From the NCBI GenBank assembly GCA_004558485.1, contig SFCS01000006.1, positions 14,041-78,040 of the forward strand: a stretch of 64,000 nucleotides of DNA, in the 5' to 3' direction. Positions within the stretch are counted from its first letter, which is position 1; each line of letters begins with the position of its first letter. Below are positions 55,965 through 64,000 of the stretch, one piece after another. Origin of the DNA: Ruminococcus sp. (GTDB lineage Bacteria; Bacillota; Clostridia; Oscillospirales; Acutalibacteraceae). The position numbers were made by a program, and so were the translations under genes. The notes beneath the pieces were generated by a model. That model saw nothing but the letters and a program-made list of their open reading frames with translations. It did no database searches and was not told where the DNA came from.

Positions 55965-57341
55965 ATGGAACTGCCCGCGGCATTTTGCCGCCGCATGGAG
56001 CGGCTGCTCGGCGCGGATGATAAGCGCTTTTTTGAAAGCTATGGGACACCCCTGCGGCGCGGCGTGCGGGTAAACTTGCTCAAAACGGACAAAGAGCGGT
56101 TTTTGTCGCTTTTCCCGCTGCCGCTTGTCCCTTCGCCCTTTGCGGCGGACGGATTCTATCTTGACGCACCGCACAAGGCAGGCGGCGATCCGCTGTTTCA
56201 CGCGGGTGCTTACTATATGCAGGAGCCGTCGGCATCGGCGGCGGTGACGGTGCTGTCCCCGCAGGCGGGAGAAAGAATCCTCGACCTTTGCGCCGCGCCG
56301 GGCGGCAAATCGACGCAGATCGCGGCGGCGCTCGGCGGGACGGGGCTTTTGTGGAGCAACGAATATGTCCGCGCCCGCGCGCGCATTTTGGGACAGAATG
56401 CGGAGCGCTGCGGCGTGCGAAACGCCGTGCTTTCCTCCTCGGATGCGGAAACGCTGGCGCGGGGGCTGCCCGCCTTTTTCGATGCGGTGCTGGTGGATGC
56501 ACCGTGCTCGGGCGAGGGGATGTTTCGCAAGGAGCCTGCCGCTCTTTCCGAATGGAGCGAGGACAATGTGGCGCACTGTGCCGCAAGACAGCGGGACATT
56601 TTAGATGCGGCGGCGAAAACGGTGAAGGCAGGCGGCCGGCTTGTCTATTCGACCTGCACCTTTGCGCCGGAGGAAAACGAGTGCACGGCGGCGTGGTTTC
56701 TGGAAACCCATCCCGATTTTGAGCCGCTGCCCATCGCCGTTTCGTTCGGCGAGGCGGGGTTTGCCTTTGATCGCGTGGCGGCGTTCGACAAAACGGTGCG
56801 CGGTGCGCGATATGATGCGGCGGCGTGCAGGCGCATTTTGCCCTGGCACGGCGGGGAGGGGCATTTCATCGCCGCTTTTCGCCGCACGGACGCGCCGCCG
56901 ACCGTGCCCGCCCCCTTTGTGTATCCGAAGGATAAAAACGCCGATGCCGCGGCAGCGCTGTTTTGCGACTGCTTTGCGGGCGAGATGTACGGCGTGCCGC
57001 TGACGGTAGGGGACACCGTGCGGCTGCTGCCGGCGGGACTGCCCGCTTTCTCCGGGCTGCCCGTTCTGTCGGCGGGGGTCGCGCTCGCGGCGGTGTGCAA
57101 AAATCGGCTCGAACCGTGCCACGCCGTGTTTGCCGCCGCAAGGGCGGCAGAGTGCCGGCGGCTTTTGTCGCTGCCGCCGGCGGACGCGCGCCTTGCCGCC
57201 TTTTTGCACGGTGAGGAGCTGCAGACGGACGGGGCTGCGGGCTTCACGGCGGTCGCGGTCGCAGAAATTTCCGTCGGCTTCGGCAAGTGCGCGGGCGGAC
57301 GCCTCAAAAACCGCTACCCGAAGGGGTTGAGAAATTTTTGA
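55965..57341 (+). CDS. RsmB/RsmF-family rRNA m5C methyltransferase
   Basis: 458 residues. N-terminal RVNLLKTDKERFL region, then SAM motifs: YYMQEPSASAAVTVLSPQAGERILDLCAAPGGKSTQIAAAL, FDAVLVDAPCSGEGMFRKEP (motif IV with catalytic Cys in PCS) and YSTCTFAPEENE (motif VI Cys). A C-terminal PUA-like/RsmF domain (about 300-458, with LPWHGGEGHFIAAFRR) places it near RsmF/YebU. It methylates C5 of cytosine in rRNA. ATG 55965 behind AAGGGGGG. Confidence 0.9.
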   Translation: MELPAAFCRRMERLLGADDKRFFESYGTPLRRGVRVNLLKTDKERFLSLFPLPLVPSPFAADGFYLDAPHKAGGDPLFHAGAYYMQEPSASAAVTVLSPQAGERILDLCAAPGGKSTQIAAALGGTGLLWSNEYVRARARILGQNAERCGVRNAVLSSSDAETLARGLPAFFDAVLVDAPCSGEGMFRKEPAALSEWSEDNVAHCAARQRDILDAAAKTVKAGGRLVYSTCTFAPEENECTAAWFLETHPDFEPLPIAVSFGEAGFAFDRVAAFDKTVRGARYDAAACRRILPWHGGEGHFIAAFRRTDAPPTVPAPFVYPKDKNADAAAALFCDCFAGEMYGVPLTVGDTVRLLPAGLPAFSGLPVLSAGVALAAVCKNRLEPCHAVFAAARAAECRRLLSLPPADARLAAFLHGEELQTDGAAGFTAVAVAEISVGFGKCAGGRLKNRYPKGLRNF

Positions 57342-57350
57342 TATACCCCT

Positions 57351-57379
57351 TGCAAAGTATGGCAAAATCGGTTAGAATA
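57351..57379 (+). promoter_or_regulatory. promoter of the pgk-tpiA-gpmI operon
   Basis: TTGCAA (57351-57356), 17 bases, TAGAAT (57374-57379), 50 bases before the pgk start. Confidence 0.68.
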
Positions 57380-57429
57380 GATACGAAAATCGGCATACTG
57401 CCGGGTTGTAAAGAAAGGGTGCTTACAGT

Positions 57430-58641
57430 ATGAGTTATCTGAGCAAAAAAAGTGTAGAAGATCTCGATGTCGCGGGCAAGCGCGTTCTCGTGCGCTGTGA
57501 CTTCAATGTGCCGCTCAAGGCGGGCGTCATCACCGATGAAAACCGCATTGTCGCCGCACTGCCCACCATTCAGTATCTGATCAATCACCACGCGAAGGTC
57601 ATCCTTTGCTCGCATCTCGGCAAGCCGAAGGGTGAGCCGAAGCCGGAGCTGTCGCTGGCGCCCGTTGCGGTGCGCCTGGCGGAAAAGCTCGGCCGTCCCG
57701 TCGTGTTTGCCGCGGACGACAATGTGGTCGGCGAAAACGCGAAAAAGGCGGTCGCCGAAATGAAGGACGGCGATGTGGTGCTGCTGCAGAACACCCGCTA
57801 TCGCCCCGAGGAGACGAAGAACGGCGAGAACTTCTCGAAGGAGCTGGCGTCGCTTTGCGATCTGTTCGTCAATGATGCGTTCGGTGCGGCGCACCGTGCG
57901 CACTGCTCTACCGTGGGTGTCGCCTCCTTTGTGAAGGAGTCCGCCAACGGCTATCTGATGGCGAAAGAGGTCAAGTATCTCGGCAATGCCGTCAACGACC
58001 CTGCCCGTCCTTTCATCACCATTCTCGGCGGCGCGAAGGTCTCGGACAAGCTGGCGGTCATTGAGAACCTGCTGAATGTTGCCGACACGCTCATCATCGG
58101 CGGCGGCATGGCATACACCTTCCTGTATGCGCAGGGCTATAGCATCGGCACCTCCCTGCTCGATAAGGAAAAGGTCGACTACTGCAGGGATATGCTCGCA
58201 CGCGCCAAGGAAAAGGGCGTGAAGATCCTGCTGCCGGTCGACTGCGTTGCCGCAAAGGCGTTCCCCGATCCGATCGACGCGCCGATCGAGACCAAGGTGT
58301 TTGCAACCGGCGAGGTGCCGGATGACATGATGGGTCTCGACATCGGCCCGAAGACCGGCGAGCTGTTCGCAGCGGAAATCAAGAACGCCAAGACGGTCAT
58401 CTGGAACGGCCCGATGGGCGTTTCGGAGAACCCGGCGCTCGCGAACGGCACGATTGCCGTTGCGAAGGCGATGGCAGCGTCTGATGCCATCACCATCATC
58501 GGCGGCGGCGACTCCGCTGCTGCGGTCAACAACCTCGGCTTCGGAGACAAGATGACGCACATCTCCACCGGCGGCGGCGCGTCCCTCGAGTTTTTGGAGG
58601 GCAAGGAGCTGCCCGGTATCGCCGCAATGACCGATAAATAA
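57430..58641 (+). CDS. pgk: phosphoglycerate kinase
   Basis: 403 residues. VLVRCDFNVPLKAGVITDENRI, VILCSHLGKPKGEPKPELSLAPVA, LLQNTRYRPEETKN, FVNDAFGAAHRAHCSTVG and GGGDSAAAVNNLG are the substrate- and nucleotide-binding motifs. It makes ATP from 1,3-bisphosphoglycerate. RBS AAAGGG. First of three glycolytic genes; gap and eno are not here. Confidence 0.97.
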   Translation: MSYLSKKSVEDLDVAGKRVLVRCDFNVPLKAGVITDENRIVAALPTIQYLINHHAKVILCSHLGKPKGEPKPELSLAPVAVRLAEKLGRPVVFAADDNVVGENAKKAVAEMKDGDVVLLQNTRYRPEETKNGENFSKELASLCDLFVNDAFGAAHRAHCSTVGVASFVKESANGYLMAKEVKYLGNAVNDPARPFITILGGAKVSDKLAVIENLLNVADTLIIGGGMAYTFLYAQGYSIGTSLLDKEKVDYCRDMLARAKEKGVKILLPVDCVAAKAFPDPIDAPIETKVFATGEVPDDMMGLDIGPKTGELFAAEIKNAKTVIWNGPMGVSENPALANGTIAVAKAMAASDAITIIGGGDSAAAVNNLGFGDKMTHISTGGGASLEFLEGKELPGIAAMTDK

Positions 58642-58649
58642 AACCTGCC

Positions 58650-58688
58650 ATTTTCCGCACGGTGAGCTTTTCACCGTGCGGAAATCGC
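58650..58688. other. intercistronic hairpin between pgk and tpiA
   Basis: TTTCCGCACGGTGA/TCACCGTGCGGAAA, a perfect 14-bp stem with a GCTTT loop but no T-run. It may adjust relative mRNA stability within the glycolytic operon. Confidence 0.6.
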
Positions 58689-58713
58689 CGTTATACAGAA
58701 AGGAATGGACAAC

Positions 58714-59466
58714 ATGGGAAAATATGTAATTGCCGGCAACTGGAAAATGAACAAGACGCCCGCCGAGGCAAAGGAGCTGATCGACGCGATCCGCCCGCTG
58801 GTGAGCGACGCGAAATGCGATGTGATCGTCGGCGTGCCGTTCGTGGATCTCCCGACGGCGCTTGAGGCGACGAAGGACACGAACATCGGCGTTGCCGCGC
58901 AGAACTGCCACTGGGAGAAGAGCGGCGCGTTCACGGGTGAAATTTCCGCCGAAATGCTCAAGGCGATGGGCGTCGGCTATGTCATCCTCGGCCACAGCGA
59001 GCGCCGCACCTATTTCGGCGACACCGATGTGACGGTGGCAAAGCGCGTGCGCGCGGCGCTGGATGCGGGGCTCACGGTTATCCTTTGCGTCGGCGAATAT
59101 CTCGAGCAGCGCGAGCAGGGCATCACCGCCGAGGTTGTTGCCATGCAGGTCAAGGTGGCGCTGCAGGGCGTGTCCGAGGAGGAGCTTTCTCGCATCATCA
59201 TTGCCTATGAGCCGGTCTGGGCGATCGGCACGGGCAAGACCGCGACCGCAGGGCAGGCAAACGAGGTCTGCGCGCACATCCGCGCGACCGTCGCCGCGCT
59301 GTACAACGACAAGGCGGCAAAGGCGCTCACCATTCAGTACGGCGGTTCGATGAACGCGGGCAACGCAGCAGAGCTTCTGGCACAGGCGGATGTCGACGGC
59401 GGTCTTATCGGCGGCGCGTCCCTGAAGCCGAACGATTTTGCCACAATCGTCGCCGCTGCGAAATAA
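58714..59466 (+). CDS. tpiA: triosephosphate isomerase
   Basis: 250 residues. YVIAGNWKMNKTP (catalytic Lys), VILGHSERRTYFGD (His electrophile), IAYEPVWAIGTGKTATAGQANEVCAHIR (catalytic Glu and loop 6) and IQYGGSMNAGNAAELLAQADVDGGLIGGASL. ATG 58714 is used because AGGA lies 9 bases before it; an ATG three codons earlier is too close to that RBS. Confidence 0.97.
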   Translation: MGKYVIAGNWKMNKTPAEAKELIDAIRPLVSDAKCDVIVGVPFVDLPTALEATKDTNIGVAAQNCHWEKSGAFTGEISAEMLKAMGVGYVILGHSERRTYFGDTDVTVAKRVRAALDAGLTVILCVGEYLEQREQGITAEVVAMQVKVALQGVSEEELSRIIIAYEPVWAIGTGKTATAGQANEVCAHIRATVAALYNDKAAKALTIQYGGSMNAGNAAELLAQADVDGGLIGGASLKPNDFATIVAAAK

Positions 59467-59481
59467 GAAGAGGTGGACACT

Positions 59482-60999
59482 ATGAAAAAACCGCTGACCC
59501 TTATCATCATGGACGGCTTCGGCATTTCCGATGAGACCTACGGCAACGCCATCAAGGCGGCAAAAACGCCGAACCTCGACAAGCTGTTTGCCGAAAACCC
59601 CTTCACCACCATCGGTGCCTCCGGCATGGATGTCGGTCTGCCGGATGGACAGATGGGCAACAGTGAGGTCGGTCACACCAACATCGGCGCGGGCAGAATT
59701 GTTTATCAGGAGCTGACCCGCATCACGAAATCCATCGAAGACGGCGACTTTTTTGAAAACGAGGCGCTGAAAAAGGCGATGGATGCCGCGAAAAAGGACG
59801 GCGCTGCGCTGCATTTGGCGGGACTTTTGTCCGACGGCGGCGTGCACAGCCACTTCCGCCACCTGCTGGGTCTCTTGGAAATGGCGAAAAGGAGCGGCGT
59901 CAAAAAGGTATTTGTGCACTGCCTGATGGACGGCAGAGATGTGCCGCCCACCTCGGGCAAGGATTTTGTCGCACAGCTGCAGCAGAAGATGCAGGAGATC
60001 GGTGTCGGCAGAATCGCCACGGTCACCGGCAGATACTATGCGATGGATCGCGACAACCGCTGGGAGCGCGTGGAAAAGGCATATGCTGCGATGGTATACG
60101 GTGAGGGCGTCGAGAACGCCGATCCGGTCGCTGCGGTGGAGGCATCCTATGCCGAGGGCGTCACGGACGAATTCATCGTGCCGGTGGTGTGCACCGGCAA
60201 AGAGGGCGTCATCAAGGCAAACGACGCGGTGGTGTTCTTCAACTTCCGCCCCGACCGCGCCCGCGAGATCACCCGCACGCTGGTCGATCCCGCGTTTGAC
60301 GGCTTTGAGCGCAAAAACGGGTTCTTCCCGCTGACCTATGTCTGCATGACGCAGTATGACGCGACCATGCCGGGCGTCGAGGTCGCTTTCCGTCCGCAGT
60401 CGCTGCACAACACGCTCGGACAGTATATCAGTGACAACGGCATGACGCAGCTGCGCATCGCCGAGACAGAGAAATATGCGCATGTCACCTTCTTTTTCAA
60501 CGGCGGCGTGGAAAAGGAATTCGCGGGCGAGGATCGCGCGCTCATCCATTCCCCGAAGGTCGCGACCTATGACCTGCAGCCCGAAATGAGCGCGCCGCTC
60601 GTTTGCGAGGAGGTCGTGAAGCGTATCCGCTCCGGCAAATACGATGTCGTTATCCTGAACTATGCCAACTGTGACATGGTCGGTCACACCGGCGTTTTCG
60701 ACGCTGCGGTGGCGGCTGTGGAGGCAGTGGATGAGTGCGTCGGCAAGACGGTCGCCGCGACGCTAGATATGGGCGGCGTGGCGCTCATCACGGCGGATCA
60801 CGGCAATGCGGACAAGATGTATGAGGCGGACGGCTCGCCGTTCACTGCACACACGACCGCGCTCGTGCCGTTCTGTGTGGTCGGTCATCCCTGCACGCTG
60901 CGCGAGGGCGGCAGACTGGCGGACATTGCGCCGACCATGCTGCAGCTGCTCTCTCTCCCGCAGCCCGCGGAGATGAACGGTGTTTCGCTCATAAAATAA
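59482..60999 (+). CDS. gpmI: 2,3-bisphosphoglycerate-independent phosphoglycerate mutase
   Basis: 505 residues. TLIIMDGFGISDETYGNAI (metal Asp), MGNSEVGHTNIGAGRIVYQEL (catalytic Ser), HCLMDGRDVPPTSG, FNFRPDRARE, YANCDMVGHTGVFDAAVAAVE and ITADHGNADKM complete the Mn2+-binding alkaline-phosphatase fold. It interconverts 3- and 2-phosphoglycerate. 15 bases after tpiA, RBS AGAGGTGG. Confidence 0.97.
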   Translation: MKKPLTLIIMDGFGISDETYGNAIKAAKTPNLDKLFAENPFTTIGASGMDVGLPDGQMGNSEVGHTNIGAGRIVYQELTRITKSIEDGDFFENEALKKAMDAAKKDGAALHLAGLLSDGGVHSHFRHLLGLLEMAKRSGVKKVFVHCLMDGRDVPPTSGKDFVAQLQQKMQEIGVGRIATVTGRYYAMDRDNRWERVEKAYAAMVYGEGVENADPVAAVEASYAEGVTDEFIVPVVCTGKEGVIKANDAVVFFNFRPDRAREITRTLVDPAFDGFERKNGFFPLTYVCMTQYDATMPGVEVAFRPQSLHNTLGQYISDNGMTQLRIAETEKYAHVTFFFNGGVEKEFAGEDRALIHSPKVATYDLQPEMSAPLVCEEVVKRIRSGKYDVVILNYANCDMVGHTGVFDAAVAAVEAVDECVGKTVAATLDMGGVALITADHGNADKMYEADGSPFTAHTTALVPFCVVGHPCTLREGGRLADIAPTMLQLLSLPQPAEMNGVSLIK

Positions 61000-61007
61000 T
61001 CGGTTGC

Positions 61008-61053
61008 AAAAACAGCAGCGCCGCCTTTTTTGAAAGGCGGCGCTGCTTTTTTC
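61008..61053. terminator. bidirectional terminator
   Basis: AAAACAGCAGCGCCGCC-TTTTTTGAAA-GGCGGCGCTGCTTTTTT between the convergent gpmI and ddh genes. Confidence 0.88.
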
Positions 61054-61059
61054 GGGGAC

Positions 61060-62037
61060 TTACAGAAGATGCGCCCGCAGCTCCTCCGGCGACAGCGGAG
61101 AGAGGTCGGCGGGAGCAATATCGAAAACGGTCTTGCAGCCGCGATCGCCGCGTTCGAACATTTTGCAAAGCGCCCGTGCAAAGGCGCAGAGCACACTGCC
61201 GGTAAATTCGGGGTTGGAGTCAAGCTGCAGAGCATATTCCGCCACATGCGTGTTTTCCCCGTTTTTGCCGGTCCTGCCGGAGCGGATGACAAAGCCGCCG
61301 TGCGGCAGCGCCGCATGGTCTCTTTGCAGCTCTTCCGCGGTGATGAAGGTCACCGTTGTGTCATAGCCCGCAAAATAGGCGGGCATTTCCTTGATCTCCT
61401 TTTCAATGCGTGCGCGGTCGGCGTGCGGTTCTGCCACCACGAAGCACTCTCTGCGATGGCTGCTCTCGGCGGTGAGGTCGGGGCATGCGCCGCTGCGCAC
61501 GGCGTCGACCGCCGCGTTGATCGGCACGGTGTACTGTCGTGCGTCCAGAACGCCGTTGATGCGGCGAATGGCATCGGAATGTCCCTGGCTCACGCCGCGT
61601 CCCCAAAAGGTGTAGCTTTTGCCGCAAGGCAGCACCGCCTCACCGTACAGCCGCAAAAGCGAAAACATCCCCGGATCCCATCCGGCGGAAATAAGCGCGA
61701 TGTGACCGCTCTCCGTCGCCGCCTTGTCGACGGCGGCAAAGTGCTTCGGAATGTCGCGGTGGGTGTCAAAGCTGTCGAGCACATTGAAATGCGCCGCGAG
61801 GGCGGGCATCATTTTCGGCAGGTCGGTCGCGCTGCCGCCGCACACGATGAGCAGGTCAATGTCGTTTGTATACCGTAAAACATCCTCGGCGGCAAACACC
61901 TTGGCGCCGGTCAGCGTTTTGACCGCCTTGGGGTCGCGACGGGTGAACACGCAAAACAGCGACAGGTCGCTGTTTTGCGCAATGGCGAGCTCCACGCCCT
62001 TGCCGAGATTGCCGTATCCGTAAATTGCCAGTTTCAT
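61060..62037 (-). CDS. ddh: meso-diaminopimelate dehydrogenase
   Basis: 325 residues. Rossmann start LAIYGYGNLGKGVELAI, VFTRRDP, VCGGSATDLPKMMP, VLDSFDTHRDIPKHF, SAGWDPGMFSLLRLYGEAVLP and YTFWGRGVSQGHSDAIRRI match Ddh, which makes meso-DAP directly from tetrahydrodipicolinate with NADPH and ammonia. This provides DAP for peptidoglycan and lysine in one step. ATG 62037 behind AAAGGAGG. Divergent from a LysR-type gene. Confidence 0.94.
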   Translation of the reverse strand: MKLAIYGYGNLGKGVELAIAQNSDLSLFCVFTRRDPKAVKTLTGAKVFAAEDVLRYTNDIDLLIVCGGSATDLPKMMPALAAHFNVLDSFDTHRDIPKHFAAVDKAATESGHIALISAGWDPGMFSLLRLYGEAVLPCGKSYTFWGRGVSQGHSDAIRRINGVLDARQYTVPINAAVDAVRSGACPDLTAESSHRRECFVVAEPHADRARIEKEIKEMPAYFAGYDTTVTFITAEELQRDHAALPHGGFVIRSGRTGKNGENTHVAEYALQLDSNPEFTGSVLCAFARALCKMFERGDRGCKTVFDIAPADLSPLSPEELRAHLL

Positions 62038-62056
62038 CAGATCGCCTCCTTTCTCC

Positions 62057-62125
62057 ATCTTAACACAGATCTGTCACCGCCGCAATTCTTTTTTAGTTGC
62101 GCACATTCCCATTATATGGTATACT
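62057..62125. promoter_or_regulatory. divergent promoters of ddh and the LysR gene
   Basis: Minus: TTGCGG (62080-62085), 17 bases, TAAGAT (62057-62062) for ddh. Plus: TTGCGC (62097-62102), 17 bases, TATACT (62120-62125) for the regulator. The -35 boxes are 11 bases apart, leaving room for one LysR binding site between them. Confidence 0.6.
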
Positions 62126-62150
62126 GGCTTCTGTGAGGGGGGCGTGTGCC

Positions 62151-63080
62151 TTGAATTTGATGCATATGAAATACGCGGTGGTGGTCGCCGAAACGCAGTC
62201 CATCAACAAAGCTGCCGAGCAGCTCTATGTCGGGCAGTCGGCGCTGTCCCGTGCCATCAAGGAGTTGGAGAGCGGACTGGGCGTCGTGCTGTTTCGCCGC
62301 AGCGCAAAGGGCATGTTCCTGACGCCGGACGGCGAGCTTTTCATGCGCAACGCGCGCAAGGTTCTGGCGCAGGTGGACGCGATGGAAAACCTGTTCAGCG
62401 CGGGAAAGAGCCGCAAAAAGCAGTTTTCCGTGTCCGTGCCGCGCGCAAGCTATGTGGCAAAGGCATTTGCCGCCTTCGCGGGGAGCCTCGACAAGAGCGT
62501 TGAGGCGGACATCTATTACCGCGAGACAAACGCTCTGCGCGCCATCCGCAATATTTTGCAGGAGGACTACCGCCTCGGCGTCATCCGCTATGCGGAGAGC
62601 TATGATAAATACTATAAGGCGCTCATGGAGGACAAAGGCCTTTGCTGGGAGGTCATCGCGCAGTTTCGGTATGTGCTGCTGATGAATGAAAAAAATCCTC
62701 TGGCGAAAAAGCCGAAGATCACCTATGCCGATCTGCGCGATCACACGGAGATTGCGCACGCCGACCCCTATGTTCCGTCGCTGCCCGCGGCGGAGGTCAA
62801 AAAGGACGAGCTGCCCGAGGATTTTCCCCGCCGTATTTTCGTGTTTGAACGCGCGAGTCAGTTCGAGCTGCTTGCGACAAACACCGACGCCTTCATGTGG
62901 GTGTCGCCCGTGCCGCGGGAAACGCTTGCGCGCTTCGGACTGGTGCAGCGCGCATGTGCGGATATGCAGCGGGAATATACGGATTTGCTCGTTTGCCGCA
63001 AGCAATACCGCTTCACCGACCTTGACAACCGCTTCATCGAGCAGCTCAAGGCGACGAAACGGGAAATTTTGGGAGAATGA
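62151..63080 (+). CDS. LysR-family transcriptional regulator
   Basis: 309 residues. N-terminal winged helix (MHMKYAVVVAETQSINKAAEQLYVGQSALSRAIKELESGLGVVLFRRSAKGMFLTPDGELFM) then a periplasmic-binding-like effector domain. TTG 62151 fits both the RBS GAGGGGGG and the usual LysR start. Its divergence from ddh suggests control of diaminopimelate/lysine formation, but the effector is unknown. Confidence 0.9.
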   Translation: MNLMHMKYAVVVAETQSINKAAEQLYVGQSALSRAIKELESGLGVVLFRRSAKGMFLTPDGELFMRNARKVLAQVDAMENLFSAGKSRKKQFSVSVPRASYVAKAFAAFAGSLDKSVEADIYYRETNALRAIRNILQEDYRLGVIRYAESYDKYYKALMEDKGLCWEVIAQFRYVLLMNEKNPLAKKPKITYADLRDHTEIAHADPYVPSLPAAEVKKDELPEDFPRRIFVFERASQFELLATNTDAFMWVSPVPRETLARFGLVQRACADMQREYTDLLVCRKQYRFTDLDNRFIEQLKATKREILGE

Positions 63081-63123
63081 CGCCGTACCGCACTCACTGA
63101 CGGCGGTGTCCTGAGCAGTAGGA

Positions 63124-63175
63124 AGCCCTCCGATCGGGTACAGCTTGCCGTGCCTGATCGGAGGGCTTTTATTAT
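63124..63175 (+). terminator. terminator of the LysR gene
   Basis: AGCCCTCCGATC ... GATCGGAGGGCT followed by TTTATTATTTT; loop of about 20 bases. Confidence 0.82.
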
Positions 63176-63344
63176 TTTCCGAACAGGCGGGAGAAAAAGC
63201 CGTCTCCGACAGGATGCGAAAGTCGACAAACACGCCGATACCGAGGGCGATCATCAGGAGCACGGAAATGAACTGTGTCTTATACTGGCGCATGGTTCTC
63301 CATAATTTGCGCAGCATTTTTTGAAAAATCGCAAAAAAGCGCAT
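63176..63344 (-). pseudogene. remnant of an FtsX-like ABC transporter permease (N-terminal piece)
   Basis: The minus strand from ATG 63344 reads MRFFAIFQKMLRKLWRTMRQ and then YKTQFISVLLMIALGIGVFV, the start of a clostridial macrolide-exporter-type permease. Resemblance then stops. Another frame over 63176-63215 reads VGDGFFSRLFGK and a stop, like the C-terminus of a protein. There is no RBS before the ATG. Probably a deletion product joining two gene ends. Its AT content is higher than that of its neighbours. Confidence 0.5.
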
Positions 63345-63382
63345 AGGGAAAATGTGTTGACCCGAAAAAGGAGGCACCCCCG

Positions 63383-63484
63383 ATGCGGTATAACAGAATA
63401 TCTCAAACCGCCAAAATGGCGCATAATATCCCTGCCGGAGAAAAGGAAGCCCATGTGCACATACTATGTTCCCCTATACCTTAA
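63383..63484 (+). CDS. possible 33-residue protein
   Basis: ATG 63383 to TAA 63484: MRYNRISQTAKMAHNI then PAGEKEAHVHILCSPIP. An AAAGGAGG eight bases upstream is a very good RBS, but no family is recognised and no clear promoter is seen. It overlaps no other gene. Low confidence; it may be chance or a leader peptide. Confidence 0.3.
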   Translation: MRYNRISQTAKMAHNIPAGEKEAHVHILCSPIP

Positions 63485-63584
63485 ACTTGCAAAGATTTAA
63501 TGCTTGCTGCGCCTTGTCTTTTTTGATTATTTGAGTGATATATTTACTTTGTCAAAATTTCCAATTGTGTATAGTTGTTATAAC

Positions 63585-63760
63585 TTGACAGTTTTGGGTA
63601 TTGTGGTATATTATAGGTGAGAAGAGTACCATTCGCGACGATCTTTTGCCCTTGCTGATTTACGTCTGCAGCTAAGCCGCGAGCTTATCGAAATCTAATA
63701 TGTGTTCGTTAGCGGCTGACATATGTTTAGCCGCTTTTTGCTTTTTGTGAGGATCGAATG
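63585..63760 (+). promoter_or_regulatory. AT-rich leader with promoter and attenuator-like terminator
   Basis: TTGACA (63585-63590) with TATATT (63607-63612) starts a leader carrying TAAGC-CGCGA-GCTTA (within GATTT...AAATC), ATATGT/ACATAT, and AGCGGCT/AGCCGCT followed by TTTTTGCTTTTTG. The GCGGCT strand can also pair with the earlier AGCCGC, giving alternative folds as in transcription attenuators. The downstream gene is not evident in the window. Confidence 0.45.
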
Positions 63761-64000
63761 AGCAAAGTTGTGTATCATTTAAGAGAGTAGACGGAATGGG
63801 ATTTAATTTTTATGAACCTACAATATATACAAGCCGGTTGACAATCCTTTGAGGGATTTTAAGACTTATAAAAAGCGGCGTAAAGGATAGCGATAGTTAT
63901 TCTGCGAACATGTCAGAGAGCGGCAATGAAGAAAATGAGTCCGAGGGTACAACCAAAACGGATATTCCACCCGGTGAAAATATATAATTGTAAAAAATTC
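63760..64000 (+). other. AT-rich region with broken short frames
   Basis: ATG at 63759 (MSKVVYHLRE, then a stop) and ATG at 63796 (MGFNFYEPTIYTSRLTIL, then a stop) follow the leader. A frame without a start ends GVKDSDSYSANMSESGNEENE then SEGTTKTDIPPGENI and a stop near 63987. These may be pieces of one frameshifted gene. Nothing in the region is recognised; the composition is unlike the rest of the window. Confidence 0.35.

Noticed and set aside
57304..60687. A 1127-codon open frame on the minus strand opposite pgk, tpiA and gpmI
   Set aside because: Antisense shadow of three certain glycolytic genes; the product is His/Arg/Ala-rich without any motif.
62112..63377. A 421-codon minus-strand frame running from the permease remnant through the LysR gene
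   Set aside because: Most of it is antisense to a clear LysR regulator. Only its first ~40 codons resemble a real protein.

Overview
This window looks like chromosome from a GC-rich, anaerobic, endospore-forming Firmicute of the class Clostridia, probably Oscillospirales/Ruminococcaceae-like. The evidence is of three kinds. Sporulation genes are present (an intact pro-sigma-K gene, spoIIP, the spore protease gene gpr). There is a complete electron-bifurcating [FeFe]-hydrogenase operon. Gene order is classically Firmicute, notably SRP RNA-dnaX-ybaB-recR. Coding is dense on both strands, many genes overlap by ATGA-type junctions, and GTG/TTG starts are common. The genus is an inference; no rRNA gene is present. 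The last ~520 bases are visibly more AT-rich than the rest.

Layout. 1-7.4 kb: envelope and housekeeping genes (LTA-synthase-like protein running off the left edge, sigK, dusB, polysaccharide deacetylase, O-antigen-ligase-like protein, apt, DegV). 7.4-13.0 kb: a tightly coupled + operon (GH78 rhamnosidase-like, RluA-type pseudouridine synthase, HAD phosphatase, gpsA-like, gluQRS). 13.2-21.5 kb: a ten-gene minus-strand operon holding the bifurcating hydrogenase (hndA/B/C/D type) with, between its subunits, a second [FeFe]-hydrogenase-like protein of sensory type, two DRTGG-domain proteins, two GHKL ATPases (one RsbT-like) and a PHP phosphoesterase. This is the most interesting system in the window. 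21.6-27.7 kb: smpB, recR, ybaB, dnaX, SRP RNA, rpsT, gpr, mnmE. 27.8-31.4 kb: spoIIP with a sigma-E-like promoter, a small membrane protein, and a beta-propeller-like protein divergent from an AraC regulator. 31.4-43.5 kb: M20 hydrolase, lepA, prmA-rsmE, a CNNM/CorC protein, two PAP2 proteins, a hydroxyacid dehydrogenase, a beta-helix protein, an SGNH hydrolase, asnA, an MGMT-family protein and a DtxR-family regulator. 43.5-51.1 kb: DUF1836, NfeD-like plus flotillin, pduL, uracil-DNA glycosylase, a TIM-barrel protein, and an ArsR/HMA/P-type ATPase metal-efflux operon with palindromic operators. 51.1-57.4 kb: folT under a tetrahydrofolate riboswitch, a DUF6472-like protein, mtnN, PHP phosphatases, a TSCPD protein and an rRNA methyltransferase. 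57.4-63.1 kb: pgk-tpiA-gpmI, ddh and a LysR regulator. 63.1-64.0 kb: a gene remnant and an AT-rich leader-like region.

Regulation visible in the DNA: many sigma-A promoters with 17-bp spacers, an unusual number of which carry TTGC-type -35 boxes; several divergent promoter pairs that overlap; sporulation-type promoters in front of spoIIP and gpr; a THF riboswitch that appears to hide the folT ribosome-binding site; and at least two kinds of structured palindromic intergenic repeat. No CRISPR array, tRNA or intact insertion sequence was seen.
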